From a bacterium (lineage in GTDB: Bacteria > Chloroflexota > Chloroflexia > Chloroflexales > Kallotenuaceae), in assembly GCA_016781505.1 (NCBI GenBank), contig JADDQF010000111.1, positions 1 to 42,457 of the forward strand: a stretch of DNA of 42,457 bases, written 5' to 3'. Below the pieces are notes generated by a model. That model was not told the origin of the DNA. It saw only the letters and a program-made list of their open reading frames with translations, and searched no databases. The first letter of the stretch is position 1. Every line of letters starts with the position of its first letter. Shown here in pieces: positions 1 to 8,482 of this stretch. The position numbers and the translations under genes are program-made.

Positions 1-776
1 GCCGGTTCAGCTGTCGGCGCAGGGGTGGCTTGTAGCGGGGCGGCTTCAGACGCAGGAAGGGCAGTGGCTGGTGGTGAGGCTAACGCTTCAAGCTGCTCCG
101 CTCCCAAACGCCCTAAGGTTATTGTTCCGTCCGGTTGTTGTTCAATACGTGCTCGCTCGAACCATTGTGTCAGCACCAAGCCAGCGGCACTGGTGGAAGC
201 GATTGAGCTCGAAAGGGGCAGGCCCCACAGCGCCAAGCGCTTGGCTTCCGATGCGGACGGATCGTCGTCGAGGCGAACACCGTATGAACGCCATGCATCC
301 AGAAAAACACCGCACACATTATGGCGTGTTGCGGGCCAGAATTGACATCCGGCCAGCTCGGCCTCCGGCTCAAACATTGTCCACGGCTGGCCTAGCGCCG
401 CGAGCCGTTCTGCTCCTAAACGACCAAGCAGCACGTTGTACGGTGCTGGATTTTCGGGGTGCAGCTCGAAGCGAGCACGCTCAAAATATTGTGTCAAAAA
501 GGTGCCGTCAGCGGTTGTCCGTGGTTCGGCCGGTGCCAGTGGGTAGCCAAACACCGCTACACCGCCGTTAGCTTCCCAAAATTCAAGGAATTGGCCATCA
601 ACACAGGCGGTGACGCCTGGCACTTCAGCGCCAAAGCAACGCTCGCCTTCCGCCGCAACCTGATGTGGAGGCAAGGCGAAACCAAGAGTGGCGGCCAGCA
701 CCAGCAAACAGCCAACCAATATTCTGAGCGAACGTCGACGAGCGGCCCTGCCTGGATACGCCGTTTGGTTAGCCAC
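1..776 (-). CDS. Secreted FGYP-repeat protein, 3'-truncated by the window edge
   Basis: A GTG-started frame stays open from 776 to the left edge (258 codons, no stop), with a TGA two codons upstream of the GTG fixing the start region. Residues 1-42 look like an export signal: a basic RAARRR stretch, a hydrophobic core ILVGCLLVLAATLGFAL, then Ala-rich VAAEG. Two repeats follow. Repeat 1 (about 58-128) has FLEFWEANGGVAVFGYPL, then TQYFERARFELHPENP and a LLGRLG turn. Repeat 2 (about 143-232) has a degenerate first half, then LTQWFERARIE and LGRLGAEQ. This repeat is, from memory, common in secreted Chloroflexota proteins, often beside a CAP, LysM or peptidase domain. The tail becomes Pro/Ala-rich (a linker), so a further domain probably lies beyond the edge. 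Function unknown. The promoter at 813-842 supports this start. Confidence 0.8.
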   Translation of the reverse strand, partial: MANQTAYPGRAARRRSLRILVGCLLVLAATLGFALPPHQVAAEGERCFGAEVPGVTACVDGQFLEFWEANGGVAVFGYPLAPAEPRTTADGTFLTQYFERARFELHPENPAPYNVLLGRLGAERLAALGQPWTMFEPEAELAGCQFWPATRHNVCGVFLDAWRSYGVRLDDDPSASEAKRLALWGLPLSSSIASTSAAGLVLTQWFERARIEQQPDGTITLGRLGAEQLEALASPPATALPASEAAPLQATPAPTAEP

Positions 777-812
777 GGTTCACCTATACCTTCGTCCTGA
801 ATGGCGTAATCG

Positions 813-842
813 AGTATAGCAGAGGGGGTGCTTATTCGACAA
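813..842 (-). promoter_or_regulatory. Sigma70-type promoter of the secreted repeat protein
   Basis: On the minus strand, TTGTCG (842-837), an 18-nt spacer and TATACT (818-813) lie about 37 nt before the GTG start at 776. The predicted transcript would have a leader of about 30 nt with a weak AGGTG ribosome site close to the start. Inferred from motif match only. Confidence 0.5.
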
Positions 843-906
843 ATATCATTTGGTGCCCCTTCCCGGAGCACCGATACCAACAAACCATTGGGTCACCCTG
901 TTGGAT

Positions 907-936
907 TTGTGTTGGCAACTCGCTTAGTAGTATGAT
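907..936 (+). promoter_or_regulatory. Candidate promoter of the first M32 carboxypeptidase
   Basis: TTGTGT (907-912), an 18-nt spacer and TATGAT (931-936) are divergent from the promoter of the secreted protein. Transcription would begin near 943, which argues for the TTG start at 994 over an upstream GTG at 946. Confidence 0.4.
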
Positions 937-993
937 GAGACCGCGGTGAACCGTCCCCAAACGAATGGCAAGCACACATTGAGGAGTTTTCCT

Positions 994-2499
994 TTGAATA
1001 CACAATATGAAGAGCTAAAAGCGCGACTGCTCGAGATCAACGATCTTGAATCGGCGGCAGCGCTGCTGTACTGGGACCAATCGACCTATATGCCTCCAGG
1101 TGGAGCAGCGGCCCGGGGGCGGCAACTTGCGACGCTTGGACAGCTGGCGCACACCAAGTTCACCGATTCCGCGATCGGCCGGCTCCTTGACGCATTACGC
1201 CCATACGAGGAGCAGCTTGATTATGATTCGGACGAGGCGAGCCTGATTCGCGTAACGCGCCGCGATTATGAGCGGGCTGTCAACCTACCGGCTGCATTTG
1301 TAGCCGCAATGTACAGCCATACCTCGGAGGCATTCACGGTCTGGACCAAAGCGCGTCCCGAAAATAATTTTGCAGCGGTGCAGCCATATCTTGAAAAAAC
1401 GCTCGAGCTTAGCCGGCAAGCCGCAGATTTTTTCCCAGGCTATGAGCATATTGCGGATCCGCTGATCGATTGGAGCGACTACGGGATGAAGGCCACCTCG
1501 GTGCGAGCTATTTTTGCCGATCTTCGCGCACAGCTCGTTCCGCTGGTCCAAGCCATCGCCGCCCAACCCGTCGCGGACGACTCGTGTTTGAAGCAGCACT
1601 TTCCGGAAGATCGGCAGTGGGCAGTCGGTTTGGAGGTCGTCAAGCGCTTTGGGTATGATTTAGAGCGGGGTCGGCAAGACAAAACGCATCATCCGTTTAT
1701 GACGAAATTTTCCCTCGGCGATGTACGTATTACCACCCGTGTCAACGAGCACGATCTTGGCGAAGCCTTGTTTGGCACCTTCCATGAGGCAGGCCATGCG
1801 CTGTACGAGCAAGGCATTCGGATGGACTTTGACGGCACCCCACTCGCCAGTGGTACATCGAGCGGCGTTCACGAAAGCCAGTCGCGGCTTTGGGAAAACA
1901 TCGTCGGGCGCGGACGACCGTTCTGGCAGCATTTTTATCCCAAACTGCAAGCTGAGTTCCCGGAACAACTCGGCTCGGTTGCGCTTGACACCTTTTATCG
2001 TGCGATCAACAAAGTTGAGCGCTCGCTGATTCGGACCGACGCCGACGAGGTAACCTATAATTTGCACGTCATCATGCGCTTCGACTTTGAGCTGGATCTG
2101 CTTGAAGGCCGCTTAGCCGTGCGTGACCTGCCCGAAGCGTGGCGGGCTCGGTATCAGTCTGACCTCGGCGTTGCTTCGCCGGATGATCGCGACGGAGTTT
2201 TGCAGGATGTCCATTGGTATGCCGGGCTGATCGGTGGAGCATTTCAAGGCTACGCCTTAGGTAATATTTTGAGCGCTCAATTTTTTGACAGCGCGGTGCG
2301 GGCTCAGCCCGCGATCATCGACGAAATGGCGGCTGGTGAGTTTACAACTCTGCGTAACTGGCTGACCCAACATGTGTACCAGCACGGGCGGAAGTACACC
2401 GCGCCCGAGCTGGTGGAACGCGCGTCCGGCCAGCCGCTCAACACGGAGCCATATCTCCGCTATTTACGCACAAAGTACGCCGAGTTATATCAGCTTTAG
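994..2499 (+). CDS. M32-family metallocarboxypeptidase (first paralogue)
   Basis: Zinc carboxypeptidase of the thermostable carboxypeptidase (Taq) family M32, about 501 residues, the usual family length. The HEAGH zinc motif is at residues 264-268. The M32 signature HESQSRLWEN starts at 293, supplying the third ligand Glu. IRTDADEVTYNLH follows and is also conserved in the family. I place the start at TTG 994: GAGGAG ends 7 nt upstream, and the N-terminus then aligns with that of the paralogue at 6501. An in-frame GTG at 946 lacks a ribosome site. No signal peptide, so a cytoplasmic enzyme trimming C-terminal residues from peptides. The second copy at 6501 shares the same motifs but is clearly diverged, so this is an old duplication. 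Confidence 0.93.
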   Translation: MNTQYEELKARLLEINDLESAAALLYWDQSTYMPPGGAAARGRQLATLGQLAHTKFTDSAIGRLLDALRPYEEQLDYDSDEASLIRVTRRDYERAVNLPAAFVAAMYSHTSEAFTVWTKARPENNFAAVQPYLEKTLELSRQAADFFPGYEHIADPLIDWSDYGMKATSVRAIFADLRAQLVPLVQAIAAQPVADDSCLKQHFPEDRQWAVGLEVVKRFGYDLERGRQDKTHHPFMTKFSLGDVRITTRVNEHDLGEALFGTFHEAGHALYEQGIRMDFDGTPLASGTSSGVHESQSRLWENIVGRGRPFWQHFYPKLQAEFPEQLGSVALDTFYRAINKVERSLIRTDADEVTYNLHVIMRFDFELDLLEGRLAVRDLPEAWRARYQSDLGVASPDDRDGVLQDVHWYAGLIGGAFQGYALGNILSAQFFDSAVRAQPAIIDEMAAGEFTTLRNWLTQHVYQHGRKYTAPELVERASGQPLNTEPYLRYLRTKYAELYQL

Positions 2500-2696
2500 C
2501 CGCGGGACAGCGAACTGCAGCGCTGCATCTCACCCTCTGAGCACCTCATGCTTTCGTACCAAGAGGTTGGTTCAGAGCGAAAGGTATGCCGCTTTGGTTG
2601 ACCGTCGCTTTTTACTACAATACATCGTACGTAACGGTGCACCGCAAAAGCAACCTTTAAACGACAACATCCGAGCCCATACGAGGAGTTTTGTAG

Positions 2697-3077
2697 GTGG
2701 GTAACGTGATACTCATTGCGGATGACGAGCCGTGGCAACGCATGTGGATGGCACAACTGTTACACAAGGCGGGATTTACGTGTAGTACGGTCGCTGACGG
2801 AGCAAGTGTGGTCGAGCAAGCTTTAGCGTTGGACCCGGATTTGGTTATTTTAGACATCGTCATGCCGGGCATGGATGGGATTGCCGCAGCTGAACAGCTG
2901 CGGATTTTGCCCAACACACGCACGCTACCGATTTTGTTTATCACCGGCTACACCCATTCGCGGGAACTTCAAAAAGCGGCAACATTTGAATACGCGGAAT
3001 GGATGCCTAAACCGTTTCATCCGGAAGAATTGCTTGCCCGGGTACGCCGTATGTTGGCTGCGAATCAGCCAAGATAA
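2697..3077 (+). CDS. Stand-alone response-regulator receiver protein
   Basis: A 126-residue single REC domain with no output domain. The acidic pocket is D9-D10-E11, the phospho-acceptor is D53 in VILDIVMPG, T83 sits in FITG, and K105 in WMPKPF is the conserved lysine. The start is GTG 2697, with GAGGAG 8 nt upstream; the next in-frame codons give the canonical ILIADDE strand. Such proteins act as phosphorelay intermediates or signal through partner proteins. No histidine kinase lies in the window, so the partner is unknown. The 200-nt gap upstream holds a TACAAT box near 2616 but no convincing -35. A second receiver protein of the same type occurs at 11025. Confidence 0.9.
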   Translation: MGNVILIADDEPWQRMWMAQLLHKAGFTCSTVADGASVVEQALALDPDLVILDIVMPGMDGIAAAEQLRILPNTRTLPILFITGYTHSRELQKAATFEYAEWMPKPFHPEELLARVRRMLAANQPR

Positions 3078-3087
3078 TTGACTGAAG

Positions 3088-3729
3088 CTAGGCTGTCGCA
3101 GGACGATGAGCGATTGTCCGTAGTGTTTCAAACAGACGTCGTACGGAGCGTGTGCTCAGCGCGCCAAGCACCAGCCAGCCCGCCACCAGCAACAACCTTC
3201 GCCCCCAGGGCATAGCGTCCAAAAAATATGCGCGCTCAATAGCCCACGATTCACGCCACTGCATCAACTGTGGCCAGCGCATTTGGTAAGAGCCATCGGG
3301 CTGCTGAGCGGCAATCGCAACCGCTTGGTTTTCCAAAGCGTTCGCGTGCTTGCCCGGATAGTCGACCCATAAATGATCGAACGAGCCGACCAGGGTGGCT
3401 GGAACGCCTTTGACCCGCAGCAAGCTGGCTAACACCACGGCCCGGCCTTGGCAGTCACCCCGACCAGCCGCAAGCACCTCCCGTGTCGTGGGAAAATACC
3501 AGGGCACTCCATAGGTTTGCCAGGGCACGGCATACGGCACGATTGAGCTGTTGACAGCAGCTTCAATCGCGCGCGGATCGTCGGGCAGGGTTGCAGCTAA
3601 TTCTTGCACCGCTTCGGGGTCAATCACGGGTGACCAGGCTTGTGGAATCGAAACAAACAGCGCGGTTGGATTCGGATACAGCACGAACAACGTCCAGAGG
3701 AACGCAAGCCAGGGGGTGCGGCGGTGCAT
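3088..3729 (-). CDS. Transglutaminase-like membrane-anchored protein
   Basis: 213 residues from ATG 3729, preceded by a strong AAAGGAGG site; longer in-frame starts lack one. The transglutaminase-like Cys-His-Asp triad can be read as C93 (GRGDCQGRA), H119 (SFDHLW) and D123 (WVDY). In this superfamily the fold serves as a cysteine protease or amidase more often than as a cross-linker. A hydrophobic segment at 8-27 is a signal anchor, and a second at about 177-192 is followed by an Arg-rich tail (RSVRRLF), giving two membrane spans with the catalytic domain between them, probably outside. The 3' end lies 10 nt from the stop of the convergent receiver gene at 3077. Substrate unknown. Confidence 0.75.
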   Translation of the reverse strand: MHRRTPWLAFLWTLFVLYPNPTALFVSIPQAWSPVIDPEAVQELAATLPDDPRAIEAAVNSSIVPYAVPWQTYGVPWYFPTTREVLAAGRGDCQGRAVVLASLLRVKGVPATLVGSFDHLWVDYPGKHANALENQAVAIAAQQPDGSYQMRWPQLMQWRESWAIERAYFLDAMPWGRRLLLVAGWLVLGALSTRSVRRLFETLRTIAHRPATA

Positions 3730-4068
3730 CAATGCCTCCTTTGGCATGGGCGATAGGTATGAACTTCGAGGTGTCCAGGCGGGGGCGATGATGCGGCATC
3801 GCATGACTATTTAAGCAAGCAATTGCATCAGAAACAAGATTAACTTAAGGAGTATTTAACCAGCGCCAAATGGGCTATCCTTGCCTAGCGACTGGCTCCG
3901 TATCTAGCGCCCAACTCTCAGTTTTTTCTCAGCTTGGACATGTACACTGTGCCCACCGTTGGCATGCACAGGTCTGCCGCAAGGTTACCGCCGCAGTGCA
4001 ATGTATGACCGCCATTACCCCGTTGGCATAAACAAGGGCGCACCACCGGCGCCGGAAGCAGGAGCAAC
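3730..4068 (+). other. Divergent intergenic region, no gene
   Basis: A 339-nt gap between the starts of the transglutaminase-like gene (minus) and the amidase (plus). It holds an AT-rich patch at about 3810-3860 but I could not match a convincing -35/-10 pair on either strand. It must carry both promoters. No ORF with protein-like composition was seen. Confidence 0.5.
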
Positions 4069-4989
4069 ATGAAGGGAAAGGCACTTGTGCGGCTGGCAGG
4101 CCTCGCGCTTATCCTTGGCAGTTTGGCCTGGTCGGGTACGGTTCACGCCACCACACCGCTGCGCGTCGGACTACAGGCAGGACATTGGCGCGCCAACGAA
4201 TTACCGGACGAGCTGCGCAGTCTGCGGGGAAGCACCGGCGCGGCGGCCGGCGGGTTACGTGAGCACGAGGTCAATCTGGACATCGCGCAACGGACGGCCG
4301 CTTATCTGCAGCAGGCTGGCGTAACCGTGGATGTGCTGCCCTCCACCGTGCCACCGAACTATTATGCCGACGCATTTGTCTCGCTGCATGCGGATGGCAG
4401 CGCGAATACCCGCTTGTCGGGCTTCAAAATTGCCGGCCATTACCGCGAGTGGGCAGCTTCCACCGCCCTGCTTGCAGCGCTACGCGCAGAGTATGGTCCC
4501 GCCTCTGGGTCACGGTGGGACGGGGAGCATGTCAGCTCGGGCATGCGCGGCTACTACGCCATGAGCAGCCATCGGTTTAAGCATACGATCTCATCGTACA
4601 CGCCCGGCGTGATTCTGGAGATGGGCTACCTGACCAATCCCAATGATCGGCGCTTGATGACGCAGGGCGCGGACCGGCTTGCGCGGGCGGTTAGTGATGG
4701 TATTCTGCGCTTTCTCAACTCCAAGCCCGAGGACGGGTGGCCAGCTCCACCACCACTGCCTGAGCTTCGCGCCACCGTTATGACTGCCACGGCAAACGTC
4801 CGATCCGGCCCAGGACCCAAATTCAGTGTAGTCCGTGTGGTAAATCGCAACCGGACATTGTTTGTGTCGGAAGTGCGTGGGGAGTGGCTCAAGCTGCATT
4901 CATATCGGCAGCGGCCAGGTGAACGCTGGATTCACCGGGCTATGGTCAAGCTCGAGCGGATCAACGACGAGCCACCACAGGATAGCTAG
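4069..4989 (+). CDS. Exported N-acetylmuramoyl-L-alanine amidase (Amidase_3) with SH3 domain
   Basis: 306 residues. A signal peptide occupies 1-27 (hydrophobic LAGLALILGSLAWS, then VHA). The Amidase_3 zinc-amidase domain spans about 31-217: H39 in LQAGHW, E65/E67 in LREHEVN, H107 in VSLHADGS, and the catalytic Glu E184 in VILEMGYLTN. It should cleave the MurNAc-L-Ala bond of peptidoglycan. After a Pro-rich linker (about 219-231), residues 233-295 form a bacterial SH3 domain (TANVRSGPGPKFSVV, GEWLKL) of the wall-binding type. The ATG start has GGAG 4 nt upstream. Its role is probably wall remodelling. It appears monocistronic, with a hairpin just downstream at 5011. Confidence 0.92.
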   Translation: MKGKALVRLAGLALILGSLAWSGTVHATTPLRVGLQAGHWRANELPDELRSLRGSTGAAAGGLREHEVNLDIAQRTAAYLQQAGVTVDVLPSTVPPNYYADAFVSLHADGSANTRLSGFKIAGHYREWAASTALLAALRAEYGPASGSRWDGEHVSSGMRGYYAMSSHRFKHTISSYTPGVILEMGYLTNPNDRRLMTQGADRLARAVSDGILRFLNSKPEDGWPAPPPLPELRATVMTATANVRSGPGPKFSVVRVVNRNRTLFVSEVRGEWLKLHSYRQRPGERWIHRAMVKLERINDEPPQDS

Positions 4990-5010
4990 CAGCCCTTAGG
5001 CTTGAAGATA

Positions 5011-5039
5011 GCGCGGCACCCACATCATGGATGCCGCGC
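5011..5039 (+). terminator. Probable terminator after the amidase gene
   Basis: A perfect 8-bp GC-rich stem (GCGCGGCA / TGCCGCGC) with a 13-nt loop begins 21 nt after the amidase stop. It is followed by T-rich but not pure-T sequence (TGTTGCTTTG), so termination may be partial. Confidence 0.55.
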
Positions 5040-5089
5040 TGTTGCTTTGCCACAGCACACTGCTCCGCATATCAGGGACATATGCGCGG

Positions 5090-5118
5090 TTGGCGATATT
5101 CTGAAGACGGGGTACAAT
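5090..5118 (+). promoter_or_regulatory. Promoter of the MFS / carboxypeptidase operon
   Basis: TTGGCG (5090-5095), a 17-nt spacer and TACAAT (5113-5118) lie 32 nt before the ATG of the MFS gene, between the upstream hairpin and the start. Spacing is ideal for a sigma70-type promoter. Confidence 0.6.
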
Positions 5119-5150
5119 GCCGCGCGAACGAGTAAGGGGCGAGAAAGCGC

Positions 5151-6455
5151 ATGATGGGAACCGAACTTCGCCAACGCGTGCGCAATGCCGTCGACACGGT
5201 GCGCCGTCCTGCAAACTCGCTATATGAGCGCAATGCCCGCAATGTCATGATCGATGGCATGGGGGTCGGGCTTGTGCAGGGCGTCGGAACATTTTTGTCC
5301 GTCTTTTTAGCGCGGCTGGGTGCGTCGAACGTGGTGGTCGGGCTGCTGACCGCGATGCCCGCCATCGCCGGCGCGCTGCTGGCTATTCCGCTCGGGCAAT
5401 TTATTGGACGGCAACAACATCTGATCCTGTGGTACGCGCGCTCCCGGCTGTGGGTGCTGTCGTCCTACGCGTTTACCGGCCTGGTGCCGTTTCTGTTCGG
5501 CAACAATTGGGCGCCTGCGGTGATCATTGCGATCTGGGCCGCGGCCACCATCCCCCAAACGCTGGTTAATATCTGTTTTACCTTGGTGATGAGCGCGGTG
5601 GCGGGACCGACCAAGCGCCTTGAACTGATGAGCCGGCGCTGGACCACGCTTGGCATCAGCACTGCGCTTTCGGCCGCCCTGGCTGGCTGGGCCCTTGAGC
5701 AGATCAGCTTTCCGCTGAACTACCAGACCGTGTTTATCTGCTCCTTTCTGGGTGGCTTGCTGAGTTACGCCTTTTCGACCAATATCGAGCTGCCTCATGC
5801 GCCACAACCGTCCACCGAACGGGTTCCCTGGCGTACTTCGCTGCACAAGATGCGCTCGATGTTAGCGCAGCACCGCTCCTTTACGCAATTTGTAGCGAGC
5901 CAGTTTGTGTTTCGCTTTGGCATGGCCATGGCGATCCCGTTGTTTCCGCTTTACTGGGTCCGTACAATTGGCGCATCCGACGCGGCGATTGGACTGATTA
6001 CCACCGTCCAAAGCGGAATTTTGTTGATCGCATACGCGCTCTGGACATATGTCGCCCGCAAACGCGGCGCGGGCACGGTATTACTGCTGTGTACCTTTGG
6101 GCTGGTCTTGTATCCTTGCTTAACTGCGCTCACTTCCCAGGTTTGGCCACTCTTTGTGTACGCGGCGTTGGCCGGTATGTTTGCTGCTGGAACCGATTTG
6201 GTGATCTTTGACGTGCTGATTGCAACCGCCCCCGAAGAAGGCCGGGGTACGGCGATCGGCATTTATCACACCACCAATTACATCGCAACCTTTGTGGCGC
6301 CGCTGATCGGTGCCGCGGCGGCAGGTGTGGTCGGAATAGGGACGATGTTGCTGGTAGCAGCGTTTCTGCGCCTGCTCAGCGGACTGTTGTTCTTGTTGCT
6401 GGGCGTCGGTCGGGAAGCGCCGCAGGCGGTAAAGGCTGTCCGTTCCGGAACCTAA
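5151..6455 (+). CDS. MFS transporter
   Basis: 434 residues with about 12 hydrophobic segments, the size and hydropathy of a Major Facilitator Superfamily permease. A loop rich in charged residues near the middle (about residues 215-240, TNIELPHAPQPSTERVPW) divides the two six-helix halves. The N-terminal half has a GVGLVQGVGTFLSVFLARLG helix followed by a short GQFIGRQQ loop resembling the MFS motif between helices 2 and 3. The substrate cannot be read from the sequence; drug efflux or peptide/amino-acid uptake are both possible. The gene is 45 nt upstream of the second M32 carboxypeptidase, with no terminator between, so co-transcription is likely. That hints at a peptide-uptake-and-digestion link, but this is inference only. 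Confidence 0.85.
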   Translation: MMGTELRQRVRNAVDTVRRPANSLYERNARNVMIDGMGVGLVQGVGTFLSVFLARLGASNVVVGLLTAMPAIAGALLAIPLGQFIGRQQHLILWYARSRLWVLSSYAFTGLVPFLFGNNWAPAVIIAIWAAATIPQTLVNICFTLVMSAVAGPTKRLELMSRRWTTLGISTALSAALAGWALEQISFPLNYQTVFICSFLGGLLSYAFSTNIELPHAPQPSTERVPWRTSLHKMRSMLAQHRSFTQFVASQFVFRFGMAMAIPLFPLYWVRTIGASDAAIGLITTVQSGILLIAYALWTYVARKRGAGTVLLLCTFGLVLYPCLTALTSQVWPLFVYAALAGMFAAGTDLVIFDVLIATAPEEGRGTAIGIYHTTNYIATFVAPLIGAAAAGVVGIGTMLLVAAFLRLLSGLLFLLLGVGREAPQAVKAVRSGT

Positions 6456-6500
6456 GGCTCGCCCATTCAATGTTTCGTATCTCCGCAGCTAGGAGGATAT

Positions 6501-8012
6501 ATGGCTGATGCACTCGCAGCGCTCAAGGAGCGGCTGGCCACGGTAATGGATCTCAACTATGCAGCCGCGGTTTTAGGCTGGGATCAGCGGACCTACATGC
6601 CGCCAGGTGGGGCAGTCGGGCGTGCGAACCAACTGGGAACATTGCGCAAACTTATTCACGAACACTTTACGGCGCCCGAGATTGGGCACCTGCTCGACGA
6701 GCTTGCGCCACTCGCCGCCGACGGGCAGAACGACAGCAATGACGCAGCGCTGGTGCGGCGCACTCGCCGCGATTATGACCAGGCGCGCAAGCTGCCGGCC
6801 GAGTTTGTGGCCGAATGGGCTCGCGCCCGCGCGATCAGCAACCAGGTGTGGGAGGAAGCCCGGCGCACCTCTGACTTTGCGCTGTTCCAGCCACATCTTG
6901 AAAAGCAGTTCGATTTCGCCAAACGCCAGGCCGAATATTTGGGCTACCAAGACCATCCCTATGACGCGCTGCTTGATCAATACGAGCCCGGAATGAAGAC
7001 AGCGCAGATCAAGACACTGTTTGCCGAGCTCAAGGCGGGAACGCTGCCGCTGTTGAAAGCCATAGTCAACAGCGGCGTGCAGGTTGACGATAGTCTCCTG
7101 CACCAGCCGTATGACGAAGCCAAGCAGGAACAGTTTGGCGTTGAAGTGACACGCGCATTCGGCTACGATTGGCAACGCGGCCGGCAGGACCGGACGGTTC
7201 ACCCCTTTTGCACCCATTTTGGGCGGGACGATGTCCGTATTACCACCCGCTTCTACCCCGACTTTCTTAGCGCGGCGCTTTTCGGTACCATGCACGAGGC
7301 AGGTCACGCTATGTACGAGCAAGGCGTCGATCCGGAACTGAGTCGCACCTTGCTCAGCCGTGGAGCATCGCTCGGCGTGCATGAATCACAATCTCGGATG
7401 TGGGAAAATTTGGTGGGCCGTAGTCGTCCCTTCTGGCAGGCTAATTTTGGCCGCTTGCAAGCATTGTTTCCCCAACAGCTGGGCAATGCGGACGTCGAGA
7501 TGTTCTACCGCGCGGTTAACAAAGTCCAGCCATCGTTGATTCGCGTTGAGTCGGACGAGCTAACCTACAATTTGCATATTATGTTACGTTTTGAGCTGGA
7601 AGCAGCCATACTTGAAGGCAACGTTCAGGTAGCCGATCTGGCCGAAGAGTGGCATAGCCGCATGGACGATATGCTTGGCGTTACGCCGCCAAACGATGCA
7701 CAGGGCGTGCTCCAAGACATGCACTGGAGCGGCGGCAGCGTCGGCTATTTTCCAACCTACACTCTGGGCAATGTGCTTTCCGTGCAGCTATGGGAGCGCG
7801 CACTGGCGGCTCATCCTACGATTCCTGAGGAGATTGGGCGCAACGAGTATGGCACGTTGCTGCAGTGGCTGCGGGACAATGTGCACCGCTACGGCCGAAA
7901 ATACGAGCCCAATGAGCTAATCGAGCGCGTTACCGGCGAATCGCTGAACGTCCAACCATACATGAACTATCTACGAACCAAGTTTGGGGACATCTACGGC
8001 GTGGCGGTGTAA
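6501..8012 (+). CDS. M32-family metallocarboxypeptidase (second paralogue)
   Basis: 503 residues. HEAGH is at 265-269, HESQSRMWEN follows about 30 residues later, then IRVESDELTYNLH, all hallmarks of M32 zinc carboxypeptidases. The ATG start has AGGAGG 6 nt upstream. No export signal. It parallels the copy at 994 along its whole length (same YWDQ/GWDQ-type N-terminus, same VLQD-HW motif), with clear divergence in the loop after HEAGH (VDPELSRTL versus IRMDFDGTP). That divergence may alter substrate choice. It sits behind the MFS gene in a probable operon and ends at the convergent hairpin at 8019. Confidence 0.94.
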   Translation: MADALAALKERLATVMDLNYAAAVLGWDQRTYMPPGGAVGRANQLGTLRKLIHEHFTAPEIGHLLDELAPLAADGQNDSNDAALVRRTRRDYDQARKLPAEFVAEWARARAISNQVWEEARRTSDFALFQPHLEKQFDFAKRQAEYLGYQDHPYDALLDQYEPGMKTAQIKTLFAELKAGTLPLLKAIVNSGVQVDDSLLHQPYDEAKQEQFGVEVTRAFGYDWQRGRQDRTVHPFCTHFGRDDVRITTRFYPDFLSAALFGTMHEAGHAMYEQGVDPELSRTLLSRGASLGVHESQSRMWENLVGRSRPFWQANFGRLQALFPQQLGNADVEMFYRAVNKVQPSLIRVESDELTYNLHIMLRFELEAAILEGNVQVADLAEEWHSRMDDMLGVTPPNDAQGVLQDMHWSGGSVGYFPTYTLGNVLSVQLWERALAAHPTIPEEIGRNEYGTLLQWLRDNVHRYGRKYEPNELIERVTGESLNVQPYMNYLRTKFGDIYGVAV

Positions 8013-8018
8013 GGCGAT

Positions 8019-8086
8019 CACGAGCTGAGAGCCTGCCGGTGTAGGCTTGGTTCTCGGCTCGTGGAGTTGGTTCTCGGCTCGTGGAG
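8019..8086 (+). terminator. Convergent terminator hairpin with tandemly duplicated 3' arm
   Basis: The 5' arm 8019-8033 pairs over 15 positions (two G-U) with 8049-8063 around a 15-nt loop, just after the carboxypeptidase stop. The 3' arm belongs to a 20-bp unit, TTGGTTCTCGGCTCGTGGAG, present twice head to tail (8047-8066 and 8067-8086). The second copy can therefore form a competing hairpin with the same 5' arm. The repeat abuts the stop codon of the minus-strand doc gene at 8087. No clear T-run follows on either strand. Confidence 0.65.
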
Positions 8087-8482
8087 TTATGGCTGCAGCG
8101 CATGTGTGTGTGCCTGCAGCCAGGCTTTGACCTCGTCTACATCATTCCGGCCCAGCACAATCCCTTTGGTGAAGGCCGACGCTTCCTCGTGCGAAACCAC
8201 TAGCTGCCAGCCATTGCGGCGCAAAAACTCGCGCACTCCCAGCATCGCTATCCGCTTATTGCCGTCGTAAAAGGGATGATTTCGGATCAGCAGGGTAAGC
8301 AGCGTGGCGGCTTTGTCCCACAGCAAGGGGTAGAGCTCCTGGCCAAAGACGACCTGCCGCGGTGCGGCAAGCGCCGACTGCAGCCCATTTAGATTCATAA
8401 CGTCGAACTGCTCACGCAGCTCAGCCGCGAGCTTGGTCCGAATTTGCAGCATGTCAAATTGCGATAAATAATTAATCGCCAT
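8087..8482 (-). CDS. doc: Doc-type Fic protein, distal copy
   Basis: 131 residues. The Fic/Doc core motif is H69-PFYDGNKR-77, matching the Doc variant (Lys in the place of the second Gly of canonical HxFx(D/E)GNGR). The preceding helices (LQSALAAP, FGQELYPLLWDKAATLL) are typical of death-on-curing proteins. In P1 Doc this fold phosphorylates EF-Tu and stops translation; whether this copy is toxic is inference. The start ATG lies inside the 3' end of the upstream doc gene (11-nt overlap), so translation is coupled. It is the last gene of the minus-strand cassette. An alternative is a chromosomal Doc-like protein with a non-toxin role. Confidence 0.88.
   Translation of the reverse strand: MAINYLSQFDMLQIRTKLAAELREQFDVMNLNGLQSALAAPRQVVFGQELYPLLWDKAATLLTLLIRNHPFYDGNKRIAMLGVREFLRRNGWQLVVSHEEASAFTKGIVLGRNDVDEVKAWLQAHTHALQP

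Noticed and set aside
946-993. GTG 946 as the start of the first M32 gene
   Set aside because: No ribosome site, lies at the predicted transcription start, and adds a 16-residue tail absent from the paralogue. TTG 994 has GAGGAG at ideal spacing.
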